Shown in pieces: positions 6,951 through 13,768 of a stretch of DNA of 17,053 nt. The notes beneath the pieces were generated by a model, which was not told the DNA's origin, did no database searches, and saw nothing but the letters and a program-made list of their open reading frames with translations. Source of the stretch: an uncultured Corynebacterium sp. (GTDB lineage Bacteria; Actinomycetota; Actinomycetes; Mycobacteriales; Mycobacteriaceae); contig NZ_CALLDG010000202.1 of the NCBI RefSeq assembly GCF_937999985.1, positions 1-17,053 on the forward strand, in the 5' to 3' direction. The stretch's first letter is position 1. Each line of letters begins with the position of its first letter. Position numbers and translations under genes: made by a program.

Positions 6951-8402
6951 GCGCACGGTTTCTCCATCGAGGAAGTGCGTATCGTTGACCCTTCGCACCA
7001 CGGCGCTGTCCTTGTTGCTGCCCTTATTATTGACGCCCACTTCTCCCCCGGAACCTTCTGAACCATCCGGGAAGATTTCGATGACGCTCAAGCCTGCCAG
7101 GTCCAGGTGCAGCGTGCGGTACAACGCGCCGCTGGCACAAAAAGCGTGGCGCAGGATGGACTTAATGGGAGTCACATGGCTGACCAACACAACATCCTCG
7201 CCGGGGTGGTTGCGGGCGACGTCGCGGAGGAAGGGGCGCACGCGGGCGAGCACGTCGTCGGGGCTTTCACCTCCGCTGGGGGCGGCGGCACTGTCCCAGA
7301 AGCAGGCGTCGTGCTCAAGGGGGAATTCATCCATGACCTCGGCGAAGGTGCGGCCTTCCCAGTCTCCGAAGTTCATCTCGATCAGGGCCTCAGTGACGTG
7401 GACGCGGGGCTTGGTGGTGCCAGAGCCACCGGCACTGCTGGAGCCGCCGTCCGCTGCAGCCTCCGCGGGCGCCGCAGCTAGCGCCTGAGCCAAAGCCTCA
7501 GCCACGGCCTCTGCGGTCTGGCGGGTGCGTTTCAACGGGGAGCTGTAGATCGCCACCGGGCCAGCACTGCTTCCCGCACTAGCGTTGCCACCAACACCGC
7601 CAGCCAGCTGCCCGGACACGTAGGCCGCGGCCCGCCGAGCCTGCTCGCGCCCGTGGGAGGTCAGCTCTGGGTCGGAGAGCCCGGAGAACTGCTTCTGCAC
7701 GCTCATCTCCGTCTGCCCGTGCCGCAGCACCCACAGGCGGGTCGGCTTCCCGCCTGGATGCCATTCCGGCGCGCTCGCGGCATCGGTCACGGCCTCCGCT
7801 CCCGTGCTCTCATTCCCCGCAGCGACCGAAGCGTCCGCAGCCCCTGTGTCCACGCCCGCAGCCCCTGCAGGCGCCGACGGGGCAGCTGCACCCGCACGCC
7901 CCGACGCGATATCCCCGCCAGCCTCAACTGAGTCGGCGGCGGGTTGGAACGAGAGGGCGTCATCAAACCAGCGACCCCCAATCCCATCATCCATAGCGCG
8001 ATTGGCCAGCTCGTCGGCGCGCTTGTTCTGCGCGCGCGGCACCCAGTTGTAGGTGACGGCGGCAAGAGTAGCCTCGAGCTCCTTGACCCGCGCAGCCAGG
8101 GGCTTCATGTCGGGGTGCTTGATCTTCCAGCGGCCGCTCATCTGCTCGACGACGAGCTTGGAATCCATGCGCACCTGGATCTCCAGATCCGCGGCGGCAA
8201 CCCCACGTATTTTCGCGACCTCGATGGCCAGCTCCAGAGCATTGATGAGCCCCTGGTACTCCGCCACATTATTCGTGGCTTTGGCAATGAACTCCCAGCG
8301 TGCGGCTACTTCCTGGTCGCCCTCCAGGACCGAACTGCCGCAACCGGCGATGCCCGGGTTACCGCGGGATCCTCCGTCGCATTCCACGTCTAAGCGCATC
8401 AT
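6948..8402 (-). CDS. Bifunctional RNase HI / histidine (acid) phosphatase
   Basis: 484 residues in two domains, as in mycobacterial Rv2228c. The N-terminal RNase HI cuts RNA in RNA-DNA hybrids: Asp9 in CDGGSRGNPG, Glu48 in NNVAEYQG, Asp80 in RMDSK and Asp130 in NKRADELAN are the carboxylates. The C-terminal phosphoglycerate-mutase-like phosphatase (CobC/acid phosphatase type) has the RHGQTE motif at 227-232 and the second catalytic His in VLVSHVTPIKS. The two are joined by an Ala/Gly/Ser-rich linker at about 160-212, and a second such insert occurs within the phosphatase. The start with tandem ATGs at 8402/8399 has GAGGG 8 nt upstream. It lies 33 nt after the zinc-ribbon gene, so it is an operon member; the stop overlaps the rnpB -10. 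Confidence 0.94.
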   Translation of the reverse strand: MMRLDVECDGGSRGNPGIAGCGSSVLEGDQEVAARWEFIAKATNNVAEYQGLINALELAIEVAKIRGVAAADLEIQVRMDSKLVVEQMSGRWKIKHPDMKPLAARVKELEATLAAVTYNWVPRAQNKRADELANRAMDDGIGGRWFDDALSFQPAADSVEAGGDIASGRAGAAAPSAPAGAAGVDTGAADASVAAGNESTGAEAVTDAASAPEWHPGGKPTRLWVLRHGQTEMSVQKQFSGLSDPELTSHGREQARRAAAYVSGQLAGGVGGNASAGSSAGPVAIYSSPLKRTRQTAEAVAEALAQALAAAPAEAAADGGSSSAGGSGTTKPRVHVTEALIEMNFGDWEGRTFAEVMDEFPLEHDACFWDSAAAPSGGESPDDVLARVRPFLRDVARNHPGEDVVLVSHVTPIKSILRHAFCASGALYRTLHLDLAGLSVIEIFPDGSEGSGGEVGVNNKGSNKDSAVVRRVNDTHFLDGETVR

Positions 8403-8435
8403 TCATCACCCTCGTTCTGTCTACTTCAGGCCACT

Positions 8436-9182
8436 CTATCGCAGCAGCAGGACATTACATTCAGGGCATCGCGGCACTTCCCCGCTGCCGTCTGCGGCCA
8501 GCTCGTCGATCTCCCTCAGTGACAGCGGGTCCAGCTCCATGAAGCAAGCCTGGCACGTCCGCCCGTTCAGCGGTGCGGCGCCCACCCCGTGCTCGGCGAG
8601 CTGCTGGTCGTAGGCCTGCAGCAGCTCCGCGTTCGTGTCTTCCAGTGCCGTCCGCCGCTGAGCCAACCGGGCTTTGATGGCGGAAATGTCAGCCTCCAGG
8701 GCGTTGGTCGCGCGGTCCAGGTCGGTCTGCGCTGCGGCGATGTCCTCGTCGATCTGCGCATGCGTCTGGTCGTCGGCCTCGTCGGCGGCGGAGTTGGCCC
8801 CGCTGAACATGGACTGCACCTTCACCGAGCGTTCCAGCCGCCCCTCCAGATCGTGCAATCGCTCGCGGGTGCTACGCAGGTCGTGCTTCAGGTCGCGCCG
8901 CCGCTCGGGGTCCGTCTGCGAGTTCAACCCCGCCACGTTCGCCCGCTCACGCTCCTTGAGCTTCGCCACGTCCTGGCGCAGGCGCATCAGGGAGGCCTGG
9001 TCGCTCCTGACCTGCGCGTTGTTCAGCACCTGCTGGCGGCGCTCCTCGCGCTTCTGAGCCTGCAGCTCCTCCAACTTCGCCTGCTCCGGCAGCGAGTCCA
9101 GCCGTGCCTGCGCGATGCCCAGCTCCTCCTGTTCGCGCGCTAGGTCTGCCAGGTTCTTTCGGTCGTCGGTCGTCCAGCGCAT
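8436..9182 (-). CDS. C4-type zinc-ribbon coiled-coil protein (DUF164 family)
   Basis: 248 residues. A long alpha-helical coiled coil (about 10-190, rich in Glu/Arg/Leu/Gln heptads) ends in a zinc ribbon with CxxC at Cys210/Cys213 and CPEC at Cys239/Cys242. Members (Rv2229c type) are thought to bind nucleic acid; the exact role is not established. The ribosome site AGGAGG 9 nt before the ATG overlaps the TAG stop of the upstream Nif3-like gene (13-nt gap), so translation is probably coupled. Conserved neighbours Nif3 and RNase H/phosphatase on both sides match the actinobacterial cluster. Confidence 0.92.
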   Translation of the reverse strand: MRWTTDDRKNLADLAREQEELGIAQARLDSLPEQAKLEELQAQKREERRQQVLNNAQVRSDQASLMRLRQDVAKLKERERANVAGLNSQTDPERRRDLKHDLRSTRERLHDLEGRLERSVKVQSMFSGANSAADEADDQTHAQIDEDIAAAQTDLDRATNALEADISAIKARLAQRRTALEDTNAELLQAYDQQLAEHGVGAAPLNGRTCQACFMELDPLSLREIDELAADGSGEVPRCPECNVLLLR

Positions 9183-9195
9183 CGCAGTTGTCCTC

Positions 9196-10377
9196 CTACT
9201 TTTTGTGCACGGTCCACGGGTCGGTGCGCACGTCGATCACTGTGGTCTGTGCCTTCGTTGCCTTCTTAATGACGCCCTCCGCCTGGAAACACCACGGAAA
9301 CTCGCTGGCCCAGTGGGCGGTATCGATCACCGGGCATCCGCCCATGCGCAGGTGCTCGTCCACCGGGTGGTGGCGCAGGTCGGAGGTGACGAAGCAGTCC
9401 ACATCCATTTTTGCGACCTGGCCGAGGAAGCTGTCGCCGGCGCCGCTAGCGACGGCGACGGTGCGGATCATGGCATCGGGGTCTCCGGCTGCGCGCACGC
9501 CCCATTCGGTGGCGGGCAGTCGCTCGGCCACGCGGGCAGTGAACTCCCGCAAGGTCAACGGGGTATCCAGCTCGCCGACGCGCCCGATGCCCAGTTGCTG
9601 GTCGGCGGGCGTAGGCAGGGATGTTTCCACGCAGTCGTAGGCCGGCTCCTCGTACGGGTGGGCCTTGATGAGGGCCGCGCGGATCGCTTCCCGCTTCGCG
9701 GCGGGGGCTACGAACTCGATGCGGACCTCCTCGACCGTCTCTACCTCCCCTACCGCGCCGAGGTGCGGATTCGCGCCTTCCGTGGGCAGGAACTGGCCCG
9801 TAACGGAGAACTCGAAGCAGGCCTGCTCATAGTCACCCTGCGCGCCACCGCCTGCGGAGAAGATGGCGGATTTCACCGTGGGGGCGTCATTAAGAGGGAC
9901 GGTGAAGCCCCACTTGTCGGTGCCGGAAGGGATCGGCCGCAAGGGTGCGCCCGGGGTGATGCCGAGGAGCTCGGCCAGGCGATCGTTCACGCCGGGGCGG
10001 GCGGAATCGGCGTTTGTGTGCGCGGCGAATAGGGCGATGCCGTTGCGGATGAGTTTGTGGACGATGCGGCCCTTCGGGGAGTTGGCGGGTACGCCGGTGA
10101 CGCCGCGGAGCAGCAGCGGGTGGTGAACCACGAGCATCTGCGCGCCCTGGGCGATGGCGGCATCCACGACGGCGTCGGTGCAATCCAGGGCGAAGGCGAC
10201 CTTGTCCGCGGGCTCGGCGGGGTCGCCGCAGATCAGGCCGACCGCGTCCCAGGATTCCGCGAGGTGGGGCGGGTAGGCGGCCTCCAAGGCGGCGACGACG
10301 TCGGCGACGGTGGTGTGGTTCGCGGCGGTGGCGGGGCTGGCTGCCTGGTTCGCGGCGGTGGTAGATGGCTCGGGCAC
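9196..10377 (-). CDS. Nif3-like dinuclear-metal hexameric protein
   Basis: 393 residues from the GTG at 10377. The Nif3/YbgI metal ligands are visible: VVHHPLLLRGV (two His), AAHTNADSA (His and Asp) and the C-terminal DTAHWASEFP (His, Glu). Between the halves lies the PII-like insert domain (residues EVRIEFVAPAAKREAI, HPYEEPAYD) found in the longer family members. The family has been linked to GTP cyclohydrolase-type folding, but its biological role is unsettled. The GTG start is chosen because AGGAGA lies 5 nt upstream. The open frame extends to 10491, but those 38 extra codons are low-complexity and would nearly touch the divergent HAD gene. First gene of the minus-strand operon with the zinc-ribbon and RNase H genes. 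Confidence 0.92.
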   Translation of the reverse strand: MPEPSTTAANQAASPATAANHTTVADVVAALEAAYPPHLAESWDAVGLICGDPAEPADKVAFALDCTDAVVDAAIAQGAQMLVVHHPLLLRGVTGVPANSPKGRIVHKLIRNGIALFAAHTNADSARPGVNDRLAELLGITPGAPLRPIPSGTDKWGFTVPLNDAPTVKSAIFSAGGGAQGDYEQACFEFSVTGQFLPTEGANPHLGAVGEVETVEEVRIEFVAPAAKREAIRAALIKAHPYEEPAYDCVETSLPTPADQQLGIGRVGELDTPLTLREFTARVAERLPATEWGVRAAGDPDAMIRTVAVASGAGDSFLGQVAKMDVDCFVTSDLRHHPVDEHLRMGGCPVIDTAHWASEFPWCFQAEGVIKKATKAQTTVIDVRTDPWTVHKK

Positions 10378-10477
10378 GGATTCTCCTGGGGTACTGCTAT
10401 GTGCTGTCTTGCTTTGCCACTGGCTATGCTGCCAGCCCGGCTGCTCGCTCGGCTGGCTACATGCTCCACCCAGCCTA

Positions 10478-10489
10478 GTCAGATCTGAC
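10478..10489. promoter_or_regulatory. Perfect 12-bp palindrome before the HAD gene
   Basis: GTCAGATCTGAC is a perfect inverted repeat lying 12-23 nt before the GTG of the HAD gene. It overlaps a possible extended -10 (TGACACACT, 10486-10494). This is a plausible operator in the 123-bp divergent region. No matching regulator recognised. Confidence 0.4.
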
Positions 10490-10500
10490 ACACTGGAGGA

Positions 10501-11217
10501 GTGCGAGATTTACCAATTCTGCTTGTAGACGTAGACGGAACGCTGATGGATAGCTACCCCGGCATCCGCGCCAGCTTCGTGAACGCCCTGGAGGCACACG
10601 GGGTGCCGGTGCCTCCCGAGGAGCGCGTGCGCGAGATCCCCGGCCCGCCGATGGTGGAGACCCTGCGGGACATTGGGCTGGAAGGCGAGCTGCTGCAGAA
10701 GGTCTTCGACACGTACCTTTTGGATCAGGAAAACGGGCGATGGAGGGAAGCCACCCCGTTCCCTGGCATGCGCGGGCTGCTGGAAAAATGGTCCAGCGAA
10801 GGCATTATTCTATCCACGGCGACGTCGAAGTCCGAGGTGTCGGCGGAGCGGATCCTGCGCGAACACGACATGCTGAAGTACTTCGCTGTGCTGGGGGCGG
10901 CTCAGGAGGATGGCACCCGCCGGTCCAAGGCCGCTGTTATTGAGTATGCGCTCGAGCAGCTGAAAGAGGCCCCCGAAGTGCGGGAATACCTGGCACACAT
11001 GAGCGCCGAGGAAGGCCTGCAGGCCCTCGACCCGACGAAAATGCTGCTGATCGGCGACCGTATTCACGACGTGGAGGGCGCCGCGCAGTCCGGCATCCCC
11101 ACGGTGCTAGTCGGCTGGGGTTACGGCTCCGAGGAAGAGCACGCCAAGGCCGCTTACAGCGTGAACACGCTCGAGGAGCTGGACGCGCTGGTGCAGCGCT
11201 GGGCCAACGAGGGCTAG
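10501..11217 (+). CDS. HAD-superfamily phosphatase-like protein, PtkA/Gph type
   Basis: 238 residues. HAD motif I is VDVDGTLMDS (Asp10 nucleophile, Asp12 acid/base) close to the N terminus, so the GTG at 10501 must be the start. Motif II is in IILSTATSKSE, motif III is the Lys of RRSKAAV, and motif IV is LIGDRIHDVEGA. It resembles phosphoglycolate phosphatases. By position, directly before a low-molecular-weight tyrosine phosphatase, it corresponds to mycobacterial PtkA (Rv2232), reported to act as a tyrosine kinase on PtpA. It lacks the long disordered N-terminal extension I recall for PtkA. Kinase activity here is inference; phosphatase is the safer call. GGAGGA abuts the start codon too closely for normal ribosome binding, so it may be leaderless. 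31 nt before ptpA. Confidence 0.88.
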   Translation: MRDLPILLVDVDGTLMDSYPGIRASFVNALEAHGVPVPPEERVREIPGPPMVETLRDIGLEGELLQKVFDTYLLDQENGRWREATPFPGMRGLLEKWSSEGIILSTATSKSEVSAERILREHDMLKYFAVLGAAQEDGTRRSKAAVIEYALEQLKEAPEVREYLAHMSAEEGLQALDPTKMLLIGDRIHDVEGAAQSGIPTVLVGWGYGSEEEHAKAAYSVNTLEELDALVQRWANEG

Positions 11218-11248
11218 CCGGGCTGCTCAACGAACTGAAAGGAATTCA

Positions 11249-11827
11249 ATGCACATCACTGTCGTATGCACGGGCAACATCTGCCGCTCCCCGATGGGCG
11301 AGGTGATTCTGCGCGCCGGCCTCGAGGAAGCCGGCATCGCCACCAGACACTCGCCTGCCGCTGATGCTGCCGAATCCTCCGCTGCCACTCCCGAGGCTCC
11401 CGCTTCCGCCGACGCTGCCGCTGCCACTCCCGAGGCTCCCGCTTCCGCCGACGCTCCCGTGACCCTGAATTCCTGCGGACTCGGCGGCTGGCACATCGGC
11501 GACGGCGCTGATGGTCGGGCGGTGGATGAGTTGGCGTCATTGGGCTACGACGGCACGGCGCACCGCGCGGCACAGCTCGGACCTGAGCATTTGGACGCCG
11601 ACCTTTTCCTGGCCATGGACGACGGGCATGCGCGCGGGTTGCGCAATGCGGGTGTCGCCCCGGAGCGCATTCGCTTGTTCCGTAGCTTTGACGCCAACTC
11701 CCCCGCCGGTGCCGAAGTCGCCGACCCCTACTATGGCCACCGCTCGGACTTTACCGAGGTCGGGCAGCAGATTGAGGCCGCCGTGCCGGGCATCGTGGAG
11801 TACGTCCGGGAGCAGCTGGGGCTGTAG
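11249..11827 (+). CDS. ptpA: Low-molecular-weight protein tyrosine phosphatase
   Basis: 192 residues, against about 155-165 usual. The P-loop is VVCTGNICRSPMGE (nucleophile Cys7, Arg13, Ser14) and the general acid Asp159 is in DPYYGHRSDF. GGWHIGDGADGRA and HRAAQLGPEHLDADLFLAMD match mycobacterial PtpA closely. About 35 extra residues (36-70) of Ala/Pro/Ser/Asp sit between the first helix and strand 2 and are encoded by a duplicated 36-bp DNA unit. AAAGGAA 4-5 nt before the ATG is a good ribosome site. Second gene of an operon with the HAD protein. It dephosphorylates phosphotyrosine proteins; the cellular target in corynebacteria is not evident. Confidence 0.95.
   Translation: MHITVVCTGNICRSPMGEVILRAGLEEAGIATRHSPAADAAESSAATPEAPASADAAAATPEAPASADAPVTLNSCGLGGWHIGDGADGRAVDELASLGYDGTAHRAAQLGPEHLDADLFLAMDDGHARGLRNAGVAPERIRLFRSFDANSPAGAEVADPYYGHRSDFTEVGQQIEAAVPGIVEYVREQLGL
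11381..11455. repeat. Exact 36-bp duplication inside ptpA
   Basis: GCTGCCACTCCCGAGGCTCC and the following 16 bases occur at 11381-11416 and identically at 11420-11455, with a 3-bp GCC between them. It encodes AATPEAPASADA twice. The identity at synonymous positions points to a very recent duplication. Confidence 0.95.
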
Positions 11828-11829
11828 TT

Positions 11830-11872
11830 AACCTTTTCCGCTGTATGAATGCCGGATAGGTTGCAAAACGCC
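11830..11872. repeat. Degenerate inverted pair of arms (A' and A) just after ptpA
   Basis: AACCTTTTCCG (11830-11840) resembles the inverted arm of element 2 (AACTTTTCCGACA). GAATGCCGGATAGGTTGC (11847-11864) and the following AAAACGCC form a direct arm with three differences from copy B. The two halves can pair as an imperfect hairpin (stem about 9 bp, loop 12), which might serve as a weak terminator for ptpA. Confidence 0.55.
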
Positions 11873-11907
11873 GGGTCTGCGCACTCCAAAACTCACCGCT
11901 GCCGCCA

Positions 11908-11933
11908 GAATGTCGGAAAAGTTGCAAAACGCC
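11908..11933 (+). repeat. Single arm B, same sequence as element 2 arm
   Basis: GAATGTCGGAAAAGTTGC then AAAACGCC. Over its central 22 bases it is identical to both arms of element 2. It lies 61 bp after arm A and 63 bp before the left arm of element 2. The spacer sequences A-B and B-C also resemble each other (CTCAAA, CGCT, GGCACC-like words), so this is a tandem duplication of a 61-63-bp unit. Confidence 0.85.
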
Positions 11934-11969
11934 AGGGGCCGCAGGCCTCAAACACGCTTCGCTGGCACC

Positions 11970-12097
11970 TAAATGTCGGAAAAGTTGCAAAACGTTATTG
12001 CAGACAATTTTCACTAACGCAAACATGCAGGTCAGGGCGTTTTTCTCGCAGGTCGCCGGCTGTCCGATTTTCTGTTTTGCAACTTTTCCGACATTTA
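11970..12097 (+). repeat. 128-bp inverted-repeat-ended element, copy 2
   Basis: A perfect 24-bp terminal inverted repeat: the left arm begins TAAATGTCGGAAAAGTTG and the right arm (12074-12097) is its exact complement. The core TGCAGGTCAGGGC is at 12026-12038, identical in sequence and in element position to copy 1. Hand alignment gives identity with copy 1 (reversed) at about 76/128 and with copy 3 at about 71/128, without gaps. The left half (AAAACGTTATTGCAGACAAT region) is better conserved than the right. The flanks share only ACC, too short to claim a target-site duplication. Confidence 0.9.
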
Positions 12098-12218
12098 ACC
12101 CTTCCGGCACCACCCAATACCGCCGAGTTGAGCATTCTCAACCACTCCACGTACCCAAATAAAAACAGGCCATAGCCAAATGCCACCGGATCGAGGCCTC
12201 GGAGCGGTTTCAGGCGCC

Positions 12219-12240
12219 CAAATGTCGCCATAGCGGGGAT
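12219..12240 (+). repeat. Single arm before element 3
   Basis: CAAATGTCGCCATAGCGGGG continues into AT. It matches the left arm of element 3 at 13 of 17 positions from GTCG onward and retains the family end AAATGTCG. The GTCG words are 42 bp apart. It has no inverted partner of its own. Confidence 0.55.
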
Positions 12241-12260
12241 CTTGAGCCACCTCAGATGAT

Positions 12261-12388
12261 CACGTGTCGCTAGAACGGGAATACGTTGATGCCAACTATT
12301 TCCATTTACCCAAAACCGCAGTTCAAAGAGTTTTGAAAAATCGTGGAGCGCGATCGGCGTTGACGTATTCCCGATCTAACGACATTCC
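12261..12388 (+). repeat. 128-bp inverted-repeat-ended element, copy 3
   Basis: Left arm GTGTCGCTAGAACGGGAATA then CGTTGATGCC (12264-12293). The right arm is its imperfect inverse, read on the minus strand as AATGTCGTTAGATCGGGAAT then ACGTCAACGCC. Taken from the aligned ends, the element is again 128 bp. The position of the core holds GCAGTTCA (12318-12325), against GCAGGTCA in the others. It is about 55% identical to copy 2 without gaps. Arm sequence differs from copies 1 and 2, but both arms have changed together. Confidence 0.8.
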
Positions 12389-12423
12389 AAAGGCCAGGAG
12401 GCGACTTTCAGTGTGCCAGCGCG

Positions 12424-12497
12424 ACAGTTTGTAGCCAGAGGGGCAGCAGTTTGTGGACTGAGGCTGACTTCCCGCAGACCGGGGTGGCAGTTTGTGG
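12424..12497. repeat. Three spaced copies of CAGTTTGTRG next to the SURF1 end
   Basis: ACAGTTTGTAG at 12424-12434 and GCAGTTTGTGG at 12446-12456 and 12487-12497, at spacings of 22 and 41 bp, all in one direction. The last copy ends 3 bp before the SURF1 stop codon. Unrelated in sequence to the 128-bp family. Significance unknown. Confidence 0.7.
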
Positions 12498-12500
12498 GAA

Positions 12501-13697
12501 CTAGAAGCGCTCCCTGCCGCGCTTTTCCGCGCGGCGCTCCTCGAAGCGGGAGCGGGTGCCTCCATAGCGGTCGGTGAGGTCGGAACGCTTCCGAGAATTC
12601 GGCTTCTCTGTGCCACTGAGTTCCGACTTTTCAGAGTCGGCCGACTTGGGATTGGCAGCAGCGTCGCCTGCAGCAGCGGACCCGGCAGCTGCTTCGCCGT
12701 GAGCAGTGTCTGCGCTGCTAGCAGAAGATGATCCGCCAGCACCATCACCACCGGCACCATCGGTGATCTGGGCATTTAGGCGGGCGACCTCGGCGCTTTC
12801 CTCGCGCTCACGCCGGCGCTCGCGCATCTCCGCATACACAAACCAGCCCAAGCCCACCGGCGCCAAGATGCCGAAAGCAATCCACTGAATTCCATAGGAC
12901 AAGTTCGTGCCACCATCCAAGTGCGGCAGAGGCAGCGCCTTCAGATCCGGCGCACCGCCGGCTTCTCCGCCGCCGGTGTCACTGCTGGCACCACCGTCGG
13001 CACCAGCATCACTATCAGCAGCTCCGCCGCCAGCACCATCGCCGCCAGCACCACCAGCACCGCCACCGGCCATACTGTTCAGGCGGTCGACGCTCTCCGA
13101 ATCCAGCTGCACATAATCCGCCGCCAGATCCTCGTCCGTCGCCTCGGAGATCTGCTTCGTCGACATGCCCGTGACCTGCGTGTATCCCTGAGACTCCGTC
13201 GGTGCCGCATCCGGCACAGCCTCGCTCATACGGATGAACCCGGTCACCTTCACCTCACCATCCGGCGCAGATTTCAGCCGAGGCGCAGCCCCGTCCCCCT
13301 CCACGGCGACCCACCCGCGATGCACCAAGACGGTCTGCCCGCCGTCGAGCCGAAAGGGCGTCAATGCTTGAAAAGAGTGAGCCGATTCCACCGGGCGGTT
13401 GCGCAGCAGCACCTCTTTGTCCGGCAGGAATTGGCCCTGGAGTGCGACTCTGGTCCATTCTTTTTCGACGCCCACTGATTCCCCATCGCCCGGGATCACA
13501 TCGGTGATCGGGGCGGGGTCGGTTTGCAGGGATTGTTCGAGGCGCTGGTTGAAGGCGTTCTTGTCCTGGTTCTTCCCCAGTTGCCAAGGGGCTAGGAAGC
13601 TGAATGCGGCGTAGGTGAAGGCGAGGACCAGGATGGCGGTGATGACCCATCCGGGTGTGAGGAAGTTTCGCCAGCCGCTGCGCTTCGAGGATGCCAT
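12501..13697 (-). CDS. SURF1-family cytochrome oxidase assembly protein
   Basis: 398 residues from the ATG at 13697. The membrane topology is that of SURF1: TM1 at about 17-38 (WVITAILVLAFTYAAFSFLA, then PWQLGKNQ), a large outside loop with LLRNRPVES, VLVHRGWV and VTGFIR, and a C-terminal TM (SYGIQWIAFGILAPVGLGWF). It assists biogenesis of the aa3-type cytochrome c oxidase in the membrane. A Gly/Ala/Asp-rich insert (about 35 residues) sits before the last TM, and about 95 residues of Ala/Ser/Gly- and Arg-rich tail follow it; both are unusual additions. The frame extends to 13874, but that part crosses a tandem repeat and is not membrane-protein-like. AATAAT lies 7 nt before the ATG, compatible with a leaderless start; GGAG is only 3 nt away. 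Confidence 0.9.
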   Translation of the reverse strand: MASSKRSGWRNFLTPGWVITAILVLAFTYAAFSFLAPWQLGKNQDKNAFNQRLEQSLQTDPAPITDVIPGDGESVGVEKEWTRVALQGQFLPDKEVLLRNRPVESAHSFQALTPFRLDGGQTVLVHRGWVAVEGDGAAPRLKSAPDGEVKVTGFIRMSEAVPDAAPTESQGYTQVTGMSTKQISEATDEDLAADYVQLDSESVDRLNSMAGGGAGGAGGDGAGGGAADSDAGADGGASSDTGGGEAGGAPDLKALPLPHLDGGTNLSYGIQWIAFGILAPVGLGWFVYAEMRERRREREESAEVARLNAQITDGAGGDGAGGSSSASSADTAHGEAAAGSAAAGDAAANPKSADSEKSELSGTEKPNSRKRSDLTDRYGGTRSRFEERRAEKRGRERF

Positions 13698-13768
13698 GTG
13701 CTCCATTATTGCCCCGAGCAGCGGGGGCGGCCAAATAGTCGGAGCCATGCCGAGCCGGGCAAAGCTGA

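Larger units (their letters stand above)
11828..12500. other. Gene-free convergent region packed with repeats
   Basis: 673 bp between the ends of ptpA (plus) and the SURF1 gene (minus). It holds single repeat arms, two 128-bp elements and a set of CAGTTTGTGG words, listed separately. Other small structures are a perfect hairpin GTTGAG-CATT-CTCAAC at 12127-12142 and the palindrome CGAGGCCTCG at 12192-12201. The frames of up to about 150 codons that cross it have no ribosome site and no conserved motif. No classical terminator with a T-run was found for either neighbour. Confidence 0.8.

Noticed and set aside
6653..7061. Protein-coding frames across rnpB
   Set aside because: The sequence is fully explained by conserved RNase P RNA regions and P1 pairing.
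11847..11995. CRISPR-like array (about 26-bp repeats, period 61-63)
   Set aside because: Only three direct units, the 'spacers' resemble each other, a further copy is inverted, and the repeat is an arm of a longer symmetric element. No cas gene in the window.
11970..12097. RamB-like operators in the arms (AAAAGTTGCAAAA)
   Set aside because: The resemblance to the RamB motif is partial, copy 3 arms lose it, and the location between convergent gene ends is wrong for promoter control.
11970..12388. Integron attC sites or an insertion sequence
   Set aside because: The RYYYAAC/GTTRRRY end motifs are absent, there is no integrase or transposase frame, and no target-site duplication beyond 3 bp. 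Mobility remains only a hypothesis.
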